A stretch of 64,000 bases of DNA from JAKAVN01 sp963734845 (GTDB lineage: Bacteria > Desulfobacterota > Binatia > Binatales > Binataceae): contig CAVTIS010000012.1 in the NCBI GenBank assembly GCA_963734845.1, forward strand, positions 248,001 through 312,000. The letters are read 5' to 3'. Below the pieces are notes generated by a model. The model worked only from the letters and a program-made list of their open reading frames with translations, did no database searches and was not told the origin of the DNA. This document shows positions 1 to 7,043 of this stretch, piece by piece; the stretch's first letter is position 1, and each line of letters opens with the position of its first letter. A program made the position numbers and the translations under genes.

Positions 1-2
1 CC

Positions 3-2534
3 GTCCCGAGATCCGCACCTTTGGTGGATGTCCACCCGTTCCTGACCCGTCCTCAGCCGGACGGCAAAGACGCGTTAATCAATGATGTCTCCGTCCCCTT
101 GCTTGTCACCGAAGGTGTCAAGAAATCCGATTGCGCAATCTCCATCGGCCTGTGTTGTGTGACTCTTCTGGGCGTCAGCGCTTGGCGGCACTGCGCATTC
201 TGGAACGCTGCCCGGATCAAAGGGCGCAAGCTGTTCATCTGCTACGACAATGATGTCGCGCTGAAGCTGGAAGTATGGCGCGAAATGGCCAAACTCACGG
301 AGTTTCTAAAGCAGCAAGGCGCGGAAATACTTTATATTTACTTGCCGCGCGGCGAGCACGGCGCGAAAATCGGTTTGGACGATTGGGCAGCGGCGCGTCA
401 CGCCGAAGGTCTGACCAAAGAACAAATCCGCAGTGCCCTGTTTGAACTGGCCACAGACACGCTGATCGACCCGCCGCAGAGTGATCATACTGCTTTTGAC
501 GGGCGGCCTAAAATCACAATCAAGTTTCGGCACGTTCGCGATTTAACGGACGAAGCGTTGGACGCGATTCGTAGGGCTAACGACAAGGAACTGCCGGAGT
601 TTTTTGTTCAGAGCACGGCCATGGTCCGGCTGCGTGTTGATATTGCGCCGCCTGTCGTGGAACCGCTGGGCAATCATTCTCTTCGTGGCGCATTGGACCG
701 GGTAGCGAACTGGACCAACATCTCCAGATCGGGGAAGGAGTACCCAGACAAAGTACCTGTTGAAGTGGTGTCCGATATTTTATCGCTACCGGGCTACAAC
801 GGTACTCTGCCGAAACTGACTACGGTCGCGACCACGCCGTTTTTTAACGCTAATGGGGACCTGATCGCCGCCTCCGGCTATCATCAATATGCTGACACCT
901 ACCTCTATCTGGCCCCAGAGTTGTCAATCCCGGCACTGTCGATCACACCGTCCGCCGCCGACATCGCGCGGGCCAAGCATCTGCTTATAACCGAACTGCT
1001 CGGTGATTTCCGCTTCGCCAGTGCCTGCGGTCTGCCGCACACGCTCGCGGTCTTACTATATGGCCCGATGCGTCAGTTTATCAACACGCACGCGCCTTTA
1101 TACGTAACTGATGCACCCACCGCAGGGTCTGGTAAAGGTCTGATAATGGACTGTGCCAGTATCACTCTGACCGGTGGACCTGTAGTCGTAATAGCCGAAA
1201 CCAAAGACGAGGAGGAAATGCGCAAGAAGGTGACTAGCCAGTTGATGTGCGGCGCATCGTTCGTTTTGTTCGATAACATCAGGCGCATAATGGATAGCGG
1301 CGCTTTCGCTGCAGTGCTCACTTCGGATGTTTGGGGTGATCGCATTCTTGGCGGACTCAAGGACGTGAAGATCGACAATCGCGTCCAGTGGGCGGCGACT
1401 GGTAACAATCTGCGCTTCACCGGGGAGATGCTGCGCCGCACCATACCGGCGCGCATCGATGTCGGTATGGAGCATCCGGAGATGCGTTTACCGTCCGCGT
1501 TCCGGCACGCGGACCTGCGAACGTGGGCCAAGCAGAATCGCGGAGAACTGCTTTGGGCCGTGCTTACTTTGGTCCGGAACTGGTTCGCGCAGGGCGCGCC
1601 CAGATTCAATGACCGGGCACTTGGCAGTTTTGAAAACTGGTCACAGATTGTTGGTGGAGTGCTGGCGGCGGCTGGAATTGAAGGCTTCCTCGCTGGCCGC
1701 GAGTTATTCGCCGACAGTGGGGACACCGAAAGCGCAGCCTTCCGGACTTTCATCAACGCTTGGTTCGATGTGTTCCAAAGCAAACCGGTTACCGTGAACG
1801 ACCTGATCACATTAGCCAAAACGCATCTGGCGCTGGCTGAGGAAGACCGCTCCAGCCGCACGATTCTGGGCGGCATGCTCGGCAAACGGCGCGACAACGT
1901 TTTTGGTAATTACAAATTGGTCGCCGCACCATACACCGACGATCATGGCCGCTCACGGTCGGGATGGAAACTTGTCGCAGTGGACAGGCAACCCACTACC
2001 GAAGCGAGCACCGATAATCTGCCCACTACACCCGCCGAAGATAAAGCCGAAAGGCCGCCACCCGATGCCGCTAACCCGGACGCTAGATTTCAACCTATCC
2101 CACCCGACGCGTATATCTTCAGCCAACTGCGCAACCTCGGTCGGACCATCCTGACGATTGAGGAGTATGAACGGCTCGAACGCGAGCAGCAACGTGAGCA
2201 AATTCGCGTGTATCCGGAATACGGCATGATGTGCGACCGCGAAGAAGCATTTTTGCTTAAACACCCGGAACACCGGGCTGTGTTACCGGGGCCGATGTAC
2301 TACAGCGAGTGCCCAATCTGTGACGCCGAGATGGATATCTGCTCGTGGGTCGGCGAATCGACCATCATCGCCCGTTGTTTTAACGGTTGCTCCAAGGAAA
2401 TGCTCCACACCCAACTGGCGCTGGATGAAACAGGCACTGGGGCCATCGATCCGCCAGCCGAGCCAATACGACCATTGCCGCCCACCCCTTTTTGGGAGAC
2501 AACCTACCGCCGCTCACTCCTCTTGCGCAACTAA
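3..2534 (+). CDS. Primase-helicase-like protein of a mobile element (5' partial)
   Basis: The reading frame is open to the left edge, so the true start lies outside the window; the TTG at 21 is only the first in-window start. The N-terminal part (counted from the TTG) looks like a DUF3854/TOPRIM-type primase domain: an acidic VTEG at 29-32, a CYDND motif at 74-78 and GLDDW near 118-122. A P-loop, TAGSGKG, lies at 367-373 with a hydrophobic-D Walker B (FVLFDN) about 50 residues later, as in helicases fused to phage or plasmid primases. A Cys-rich zinc-ribbon-like segment (CPIC...C...CFNGC) lies near residues 765-795. It probably drives replication of the element. Family assignment is from motifs only. 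Confidence 0.7.
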   Translation, partial: VPRSAPLVDVHPFLTRPQPDGKDALINDVSVPLLVTEGVKKSDCAISIGLCCVTLLGVSAWRHCAFWNAARIKGRKLFICYDNDVALKLEVWREMAKLTEFLKQQGAEILYIYLPRGEHGAKIGLDDWAAARHAEGLTKEQIRSALFELATDTLIDPPQSDHTAFDGRPKITIKFRHVRDLTDEALDAIRRANDKELPEFFVQSTAMVRLRVDIAPPVVEPLGNHSLRGALDRVANWTNISRSGKEYPDKVPVEVVSDILSLPGYNGTLPKLTTVATTPFFNANGDLIAASGYHQYADTYLYLAPELSIPALSITPSAADIARAKHLLITELLGDFRFASACGLPHTLAVLLYGPMRQFINTHAPLYVTDAPTAGSGKGLIMDCASITLTGGPVVVIAETKDEEEMRKKVTSQLMCGASFVLFDNIRRIMDSGAFAAVLTSDVWGDRILGGLKDVKIDNRVQWAATGNNLRFTGEMLRRTIPARIDVGMEHPEMRLPSAFRHADLRTWAKQNRGELLWAVLTLVRNWFAQGAPRFNDRALGSFENWSQIVGGVLAAAGIEGFLAGRELFADSGDTESAAFRTFINAWFDVFQSKPVTVNDLITLAKTHLALAEEDRSSRTILGGMLGKRRDNVFGNYKLVAAPYTDDHGRSRSGWKLVAVDRQPTTEASTDNLPTTPAEDKAERPPPDAANPDARFQPIPPDAYIFSQLRNLGRTILTIEEYERLEREQQREQIRVYPEYGMMCDREEAFLLKHPEHRAVLPGPMYYSECPICDAEMDICSWVGESTIIARCFNGCSKEMLHTQLALDETGTGAIDPPAEPIRPLPPTPFWETTYRRSLLLRN

Positions 2535-2746
2535 AACGTTTCGCGAAGTCCGCTCGCAAAGAAGTGCTTTATTGGAGCAGGCGAGAGAGTCCCGATGCGA
2601 AACTATGCCTGAAGTGGAGCGAAGAGAACTTAGCGCAGACCACACAGTTGATCGAGACCTTTCCGGAAAGGTATGCGCGCTGGAAGGTACAGACGGAAGG
2701 CCGGATAGGGTGCAGCGACGTGAACACTCAAGGAGCGAATTTATGA
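2492..2746 (+). CDS. Small hypothetical protein of the element
   Basis: An 84-residue frame that begins at a TTG inside the end of the primase-helicase gene (43-bp overlap) and ends in an ATGA overlap with the next possible frame. The protein is charged and mixed in composition, with several Trp and Glu/Arg residues, and looks soluble. No domain is recognised. It could equally be a non-coding extension; support is its position in a tightly packed series of small genes. Confidence 0.35.
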   Translation: MGDNLPPLTPLAQLKRFAKSARKEVLYWSRRESPDAKLCLKWSEENLAQTTQLIETFPERYARWKVQTEGRIGCSDVNTQGANL

Positions 2747-2964
2747 AATCCGTTTTCATCCCCGGCATCCGCGCCAGCGACGTGGTCTTAGAGGGCGACC
2801 GCATGGGCGCCATCGCGATAAGCCAAGGAGATAGCAACCGATGGACCTGCAAGCAGACTTTGAAAAGGCCGTCCGCTACAACGATATCAACTGCGCGGCC
2901 CGATTCGCGCATGAGCACGCCGACGATCTGCGGTATCATCACCCGCTGCGGATGTGGTTCGTGA
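2743..2964 (+). CDS. Possible small protein, overlapping frame
   Basis: An ATG at 2743 overlaps the stop of the preceding frame (ATGA) and is preceded by AAGGAG at a good distance. It encodes 73 residues. Its 3' half overlaps the next gene (2841 start) in another frame by 124 bases, and the translated 3' half is rich in Ser, Thr, Arg and Cys, as expected of an out-of-frame reading. Either only the first 30 codons matter as a leader peptide, or the frame is fortuitous. Confidence 0.2.
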   Translation: MKSVFIPGIRASDVVLEGDRMGAIAISQGDSNRWTCKQTLKRPSATTISTARPDSRMSTPTICGIITRCGCGS

Positions 2965-3059
2965 GAACGAACGGTGAATGGGTTAGGTGCGGCAGGTCGG
3001 AACTGGTGCGTATGTCCGTGCGCTTTCTGACACTGCTCGCAAACGAAGCCCACGCCTAA
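2841..3059 (+). CDS. Small hypothetical protein of the element
   Basis: A 72-residue protein whose ATG follows an AAGGAG Shine-Dalgarno by 10 bases. It is rich in His and Arg, has no membrane segment and no domain I recognise. Its good ribosome-binding site and natural-looking composition favour it over the frame that overlaps it from 2743. Confidence 0.5.
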   Translation: MDLQADFEKAVRYNDINCAARFAHEHADDLRYHHPLRMWFVRTNGEWVRCGRSELVRMSVRFLTLLANEAHA

Positions 3060-3196
3060 GAGATGCGTGAGTCGGGCAGCGTGTGGCGGGCGGATGCAAT
3101 CGTCAACCGGCTATGCAGTGCGCGCATGGTCAATGTTGTAATCAGCCACGCGCGTTCACACTTGGCTATTACAACGGATATTACAAGGAGATAAGC

Positions 3197-4081
3197 ATGA
3201 CAAAGAACGGCGATTTTGACTATCACAGAAAGTTGGATGGCACTGATCATTTCGATCAGCAGATCATGAACCTGTTGGGCGTGATCGGCGGCTCCAATAC
3301 TGCGAAAGAAGCGTTGGATAAAGAGATAGCGCAGATCGACGCGGACACGGAACTGTCCGACACCGGCAAGGCCAAACGCAAGGCGGCGCTACATCCAAAG
3401 CACCTTGAGTCCGACGATCTCCGGCGTTTGGATGTCTGGGCCAAGCAGGGCCGCGAGACGATGACCAAGCTCTTCAACGAATTGACGGCGCGCCCGGTCA
3501 CGAAACCAAAGTCGAGCGATCCGGCAGAAGCCACGGCGGAACTATTGCGCCGCGAATTGAGTAATCACAGGATGCTACTCGACTATCGCGCACTACCAGC
3601 GGAGCAACAGCGCGCCAAGAAAAGGGACGCGATTGAAAAATGCAGTACCAGCGAGACCGCGAGGCAAGTTATCTTCGGTCTACGTGACGATGGTTTACTG
3701 AGTGACGCCGAATGGTCTCGGGCCGAAGCGCAATTGATGCAAGGTGTGGACGCGGCCAAGTTCAAGAAGTATTGCGAACTTTGCGGAGCGCCGCGCTTTG
3801 ACGGCACCTTCGATGAGGCTACGGGGCTAGTCGCGCAGGCTGATTACGCACTACACAAACTCCGAGAACACGCTCAGGCCGTGACCGCCGCGCCGCAGTC
3901 CGCCGCTTATCTGGCTGATAGCAAAAACCTGCCCGCGCCGGTAATGACTAAAGAAGCGATGATATTAAATAGGCAGACCGCAACCGATGTCTCTGTTTAT
4001 CGGGCCGCGCAGGCAGAATGCGAAGCGCAGGGATTGCGATTGGAGATTGAGGCTTTTGACCAACAGGGATCGGCACAATAG
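3197..4081 (+). CDS. Hypothetical protein of the element, helical with a CxxC pair
   Basis: I chose the ATG at 3197, which follows AAGGAG by six bases, over upstream in-frame starts that translate into Cys/Gln-rich unlikely sequence. The 294-residue product is charged and mostly helical in appearance, with a CELC pair near residue 194-197 and no membrane segment. A bidirectional hairpin terminator follows the stop directly. It is the last gene of the rightward group. No family is recognised; it is probably an element-specific accessory protein. Confidence 0.6.
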   Translation: MTKNGDFDYHRKLDGTDHFDQQIMNLLGVIGGSNTAKEALDKEIAQIDADTELSDTGKAKRKAALHPKHLESDDLRRLDVWAKQGRETMTKLFNELTARPVTKPKSSDPAEATAELLRRELSNHRMLLDYRALPAEQQRAKKRDAIEKCSTSETARQVIFGLRDDGLLSDAEWSRAEAQLMQGVDAAKFKKYCELCGAPRFDGTFDEATGLVAQADYALHKLREHAQAVTAAPQSAAYLADSKNLPAPVMTKEAMILNRQTATDVSVYRAAQAECEAQGLRLEIEAFDQQGSAQ

Positions 4082-4091
4082 CAAAAAAGGA

Positions 4092-4125
4092 AAGCGCCGG
4101 AGTGGGAAACCACCTTCGGCGCTTA
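4092..4125. terminator. Bidirectional hairpin terminator
   Basis: A near-perfect stem (AAGCGCCG...GTGG arms) closes on a GAAA tetraloop. It begins 10 bases after the stop of the rightward gene at 4081. On the minus strand it is followed by a TTTCCTTTTTT tract, so it can also end transcripts of the leftward cytochrome gene. The plus-strand side lacks a T-run but has the complementary A-run before the stem. Confidence 0.75.
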
Positions 4126-4313
4126 TCCCCAAAGGATGTCAGAACGCTTAATTCCGAACCAACCATCAACTTGCATACCACGCATACGATGAACTTAGGC
4201 ACTTGCGGATGGCGGAGCGCAACGTATGAGGCGCGCCCCAAGCCCATTAAGTTGCTCACCGTGATTCATCTCACGCCCCGCGAGTGCGCCACCACTTCAA
4301 GTGTTACAGGCCA
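4126..4313. other. Spacer between convergent genes
   Basis: This spacer lies between the terminator and the stop of the leftward cytochrome gene. I see no supported gene, repeat or further hairpin in it. Confidence 0.5.
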
Positions 4314-5291
4314 CTAGTGTCCACACATGCCCATGCCACCCATGCCACGCATTCCGGGCATGCCTGGCATATCAATCATCATCCCCCTTCGCTCTTGCTG
4401 ATTAGTCCCACCGGACATCATCGATCCCATCATTCCCGACGCCTGACGGCGCTTAGAAATAAGACTGCGGACGTATGCTGCGGCGGCCCAGGTCTGAGCA
4501 GGTGTAAGCGCATTCTCAAACGACAGCATAGGTGTTCCGTTCAGGCCGGTACGAAGGGTGAGGTAGATGTCCTCCATGCTCGAACCGCGCTCGAAGACTC
4601 CGCCGGTAAAGTCGCGCGGCCGCATCTGTCGCGGGGAGGCATTGATTACTGCTGGTCCGTTACCGCGACCCTCGGCGCCGTGGCAGGTCGCGCAATCTTG
4701 CAGGTAAAGTTGCTTGCCCTGAGTTACAAGGTCGGGTGTCGCTTGCGGAGGCTTCGGCAGCGTCACTGGAGTTGCTCGGGCTTCGGTCGCAAAACGCGGC
4801 GAAAAGGTTTCAACATAAGCGACCAAGGCCCAGCGGTCATTCTCGGACAAACTAATCCAAGGCACCATTGCGGTTCCATGAAGACCATTCGAAATAACCT
4901 TCCAGAGGTCTTCATCGGTTGGCAGTGTTCCGCTTGGGGTTGAGCGGAATGCAAAGACCCCCTTGGTGAAATCGCGCGGCAGCGGAAGCAGCCCGGTCGC
5001 GCGCAGACCGTGGCCATCCCCGTTCGGTCCGTGGCAGATGGCACAGTGCTGGCTGTACAGTCGCCCGCCCAAGGAACGCATGTCGGCGTCAAGCTTCGGC
5101 TCCGGTGCGCCAGGTGTGGCTTTCAATTCCGTGCCACTCATCCACGACATCATCGCGTTCATCGAGTGCGTGCCTCCACCTCCCATCATCCCGCCCATGT
5201 CACAGCCCATCATTTGGGTAGATGCCGTGCGCACATCTATACGCAACGCGAACACTGCGAGCACCGAAAGCAACAAGGCAGTCTTTTTCAT
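4314..5291 (-). CDS. Exported diheme cytochrome c with Met/Gly-rich ends
   Basis: The 325-residue protein starts with a signal peptide (MKKTALLLSV..., roughly residues 1-24). It has two c-type heme sites, CAICH at 83-87 and CATCH at 200-204, each heading a class I cytochrome c domain with a following GP/G-rich stretch and a Met-containing segment. Between signal peptide and first domain, and again at the C terminus (about 287-325), it is unusually rich in Met, Gly and His, like copper- or metal-binding tails. It should act in the periplasm as an electron carrier. It lies alone and leftward between element genes, so it is likely cargo. The electron donor and acceptor are unknown. Confidence 0.85.
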   Translation of the reverse strand: MKKTALLLSVLAVFALRIDVRTASTQMMGCDMGGMMGGGGTHSMNAMMSWMSGTELKATPGAPEPKLDADMRSLGGRLYSQHCAICHGPNGDGHGLRATGLLPLPRDFTKGVFAFRSTPSGTLPTDEDLWKVISNGLHGTAMVPWISLSENDRWALVAYVETFSPRFATEARATPVTLPKPPQATPDLVTQGKQLYLQDCATCHGAEGRGNGPAVINASPRQMRPRDFTGGVFERGSSMEDIYLTLRTGLNGTPMLSFENALTPAQTWAAAAYVRSLISKRRQASGMMGSMMSGGTNQQERRGMMIDMPGMPGMRGMGGMGMCGH

Positions 5292-5297
5292 AATGAA

Positions 5298-5325
5298 CCG
5301 GAATTTCCATTTTGACTCTCTGATT
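5298..5325. repeat. 28-bp leader repeat, copy 1
   Basis: This stretch, just upstream of the cytochrome c start on the minus strand, matches 30875-30902 at 25 of 28 positions with only transitions. The second copy also lies just upstream of a leftward start codon, that of the crotonase gene. Its role is unknown; it could be the edge of an old insertion or a shared leader element. Confidence 0.45.
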
Positions 5326-5442
5326 CCAGCTCCTATCTATTAGGTTGAACGGCGTTCCTCGGCAAGGTTCCAGCCGGTACTGCGCGCCGCGCCCAGCACC
5401 CAGACGGTCGCGGCGGATGGCTCGCCTTCTTGCCCTCCGGTT

Positions 5443-5709
5443 TCACGACGCCCTCCGCTTCGTGCGGCGGGTGCGCTTAGGCGCGACTTCTCCGGACTCG
5501 GATTCGTGCTCCGCGATGAAATCGATCAGGGCTTGGCGACGCCAGTATCTGCGCCTACCGAAGCGGGAGCACGGCGGAAGCGCGCCGGGCTTTTTCAGCC
5601 AGCGCCTGATCGTGGAAACGTCGTCGTTGTTATTGAGCACCAAATCCATCACGTGCTTCGGCGTGTTCCATTTCGCGCTGGCGGAAGTGAACAGTTGCTG
5701 ATTTTTCAT
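5443..5709 (-). CDS. Excisionase-like HTH DNA-binding protein, copy 1
   Basis: The 88-residue protein has the core VSTIRRWLKKPGALPP followed by FGRRRYWRRQALIDF, the layout of MerR/excisionase-type winged HTH proteins (recognition helix, then a wing ending in a W-R-x2-A-L-x2-F helix). Its tail is basic. The ATG at 5709 overlaps the ParB-like gene stop as TGATG, so I prefer it over the GTG one codon upstream. It is a close paralogue of the protein at 6314-6556, and the two flank the ParB-like gene. It probably regulates element excision, copy number or partition. Confidence 0.75.
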   Translation of the reverse strand: MKNQQLFTSASAKWNTPKHVMDLVLNNNDDVSTIRRWLKKPGALPPCSRFGRRRYWRRQALIDFIAEHESESGEVAPKRTRRTKRRAS

Positions 5710-6317
5710 CACGTCACTTCCGCAGCAGCAGCCGACTTCAGGACAGCATGAAGCGCCTTTTTTATTTCCGTCAAGGTAAGTCCTTCGCGCGTTGCGGCGC
5801 TGACTGCTCTTATGAGCGCATCGAGCAGTTTTTCGTAGGGGGGCTTCAACTGGGGAATTTCCCCAGTTGCCCGTTTTTTGCCGTCCCTGCCGATGCGTTT
5901 GATCGGGTCGGGAATTTTCCCGTTTGACACCATCTCAGAACGGACCTTGCCCACGGTCTTGTGATCGACCTTCAGCAGACGCGCATGCGCGCGGTCGCTC
6001 TTTTGCGGTTCGGCCTTGATCGAGTCCGCGATCAAGTCGCGGCGTTGGTCAGTGGTCAGATGGCGTCGATGAACGTTGGCACTCAGGATCAGGGCAATCT
6101 TCTGCTCCTCCGATAACTGCTGCTCGGTGATGTCCCTGAACTGCGGTTCGATGCTCGACTCGCGGCAGGCGCGAAGCCGATTGCGGCCATCGAGAATCAC
6201 GCCATCGGCCACTATGATCGGCTCGCGCAGACCATGGGTTTTGATGTCAGCGACCAGTTCATCGAAATCGTCGCCTTCCATCGACGGAAAACGCTCGGTG
6301 AAGGGATGGGCTTTCAT
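5709..6317 (-). CDS. ParB-like N-terminal-domain protein
   Basis: The 202-residue protein begins with the ParB/sulfiredoxin-type fold: EGDDFDELVADIKTHGL, then IIVADGVILDGRNRLRAC, the strand-turn motif of ParB N-terminal domains. A middle part (about 95-135) resembles the KorB/Spo0J HTH region. It starts as an ATGA overlap with the HTH gene upstream and ends as TGATG with the HTH gene downstream, so all three are translated from one leftward message. Likely roles are partition of the element or local regulation; no ParA partner is seen in the window. Confidence 0.8.
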   Translation of the reverse strand: MKAHPFTERFPSMEGDDFDELVADIKTHGLREPIIVADGVILDGRNRLRACRESSIEPQFRDITEQQLSEEQKIALILSANVHRRHLTTDQRRDLIADSIKAEPQKSDRAHARLLKVDHKTVGKVRSEMVSNGKIPDPIKRIGRDGKKRATGEIPQLKPPYEKLLDALIRAVSAATREGLTLTEIKKALHAVLKSAAAAEVT

Positions 6318-6556
6318 GACCGCACCTTCGTGCGGCGGGTGCGCTTAGGCGCGATTTCACCGGATTCGGATTCGCGCGTTTTGATGAATTCGATCAGTGC
6401 TTCGCGCCGCCAATATTTTCTGCGACCGAATTTTGCGCAGGGCGGAAGCGCGCCGGGTTTTTTCAGCCAGCGCCGGATGGTCGAAACGTCGCGATGGAAG
6501 AAATCGGCGAGACCGAGTTCGTCTAAAAGATCGGGATTGGGTTTTTGATCGTCCAT
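6314..6556 (-). CDS. Excisionase-like HTH DNA-binding protein, copy 2
   Basis: The 80-residue protein shares the VSTIRRWLKKPGALPP core, the FGRRKYWRREALIEF wing and the ESESGE-x2-PKRTRRTK tail with the protein at 5443-5709. I start it at the ATG at 6556 (MDDQKPNPD), 11 bases after AGAAGGAG, rather than 12 codons upstream. The N-terminal 25 residues differ from its paralogue. It opens the HTH-ParB-HTH operon. Confidence 0.75.
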   Translation of the reverse strand: MDDQKPNPDLLDELGLADFFHRDVSTIRRWLKKPGALPPCAKFGRRKYWRREALIEFIKTRESESGEIAPKRTRRTKVRS

Positions 6557-6559
6557 CTG

Positions 6560-7043
6560 TGGACACACTCCTTCTGTCGAAGGGGCGTTCAACCACAGAT
6601 TCGGCGCTACTGGCGGGCCGCCTCGTTTAAGCCCGCCGCCCGCCGCGTGGGATCGTCAGCCCACGCGCATGATCCCGCCCGCATTGCGCGAGCGGTCACC
6701 GAGATAACGACACTTCCTTGCTGCGACGTTCGTGCTGCCGTGTCTGCGCCTTTCACACGCCACACCTGCATGCGAACACGATCCAAGAAGCGCCGACCGT
6801 CGCGCTTGCCCCGGCTGGGGCCTTACTCACGGCGACGGCAGCCGCGACTTTAGCGGAGCGTTTCGATGACGGTCAAGAGCAAGCGTAACCATGTGCGCGA
6901 TTTTCAGCCGCATCCGTAGAAGGCCGAACCGGCGCGGCAATCGAAGGTAATCGGGCGCAGAAGAGAGTTGATCAAAGGCAGGTTTTTTCTCAGGCATAAG
7001 CGGCTGAGTGTTGAAACGAGTGTTGACATAAAAGAACCGGAAG
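6560..7043. other. Gene-poor segment before the element junction
   Basis: No well-supported gene is seen. A hairpin lies at 6644-6667. On the minus strand a 47-codon frame (6904-7047) starts in an ATGA overlap with the end of the truncated kinase and has AGAAGGA just upstream; a second frame (6827-7069) overlaps it. Neither has a recognisable domain and both may be chance readings created by the insertion. Confidence 0.4.
6644..6667. promoter_or_regulatory. Hairpin upstream of the HTH-ParB operon
   Basis: Perfect 8-bp arms (CGCGTGGG / CCCACGCG) enclose an 8-base loop, about 90 bases upstream of the first gene of the leftward operon. It could be an operator, a centromere-like site for the ParB-like protein or a transcript structure. 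Confidence 0.35.
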
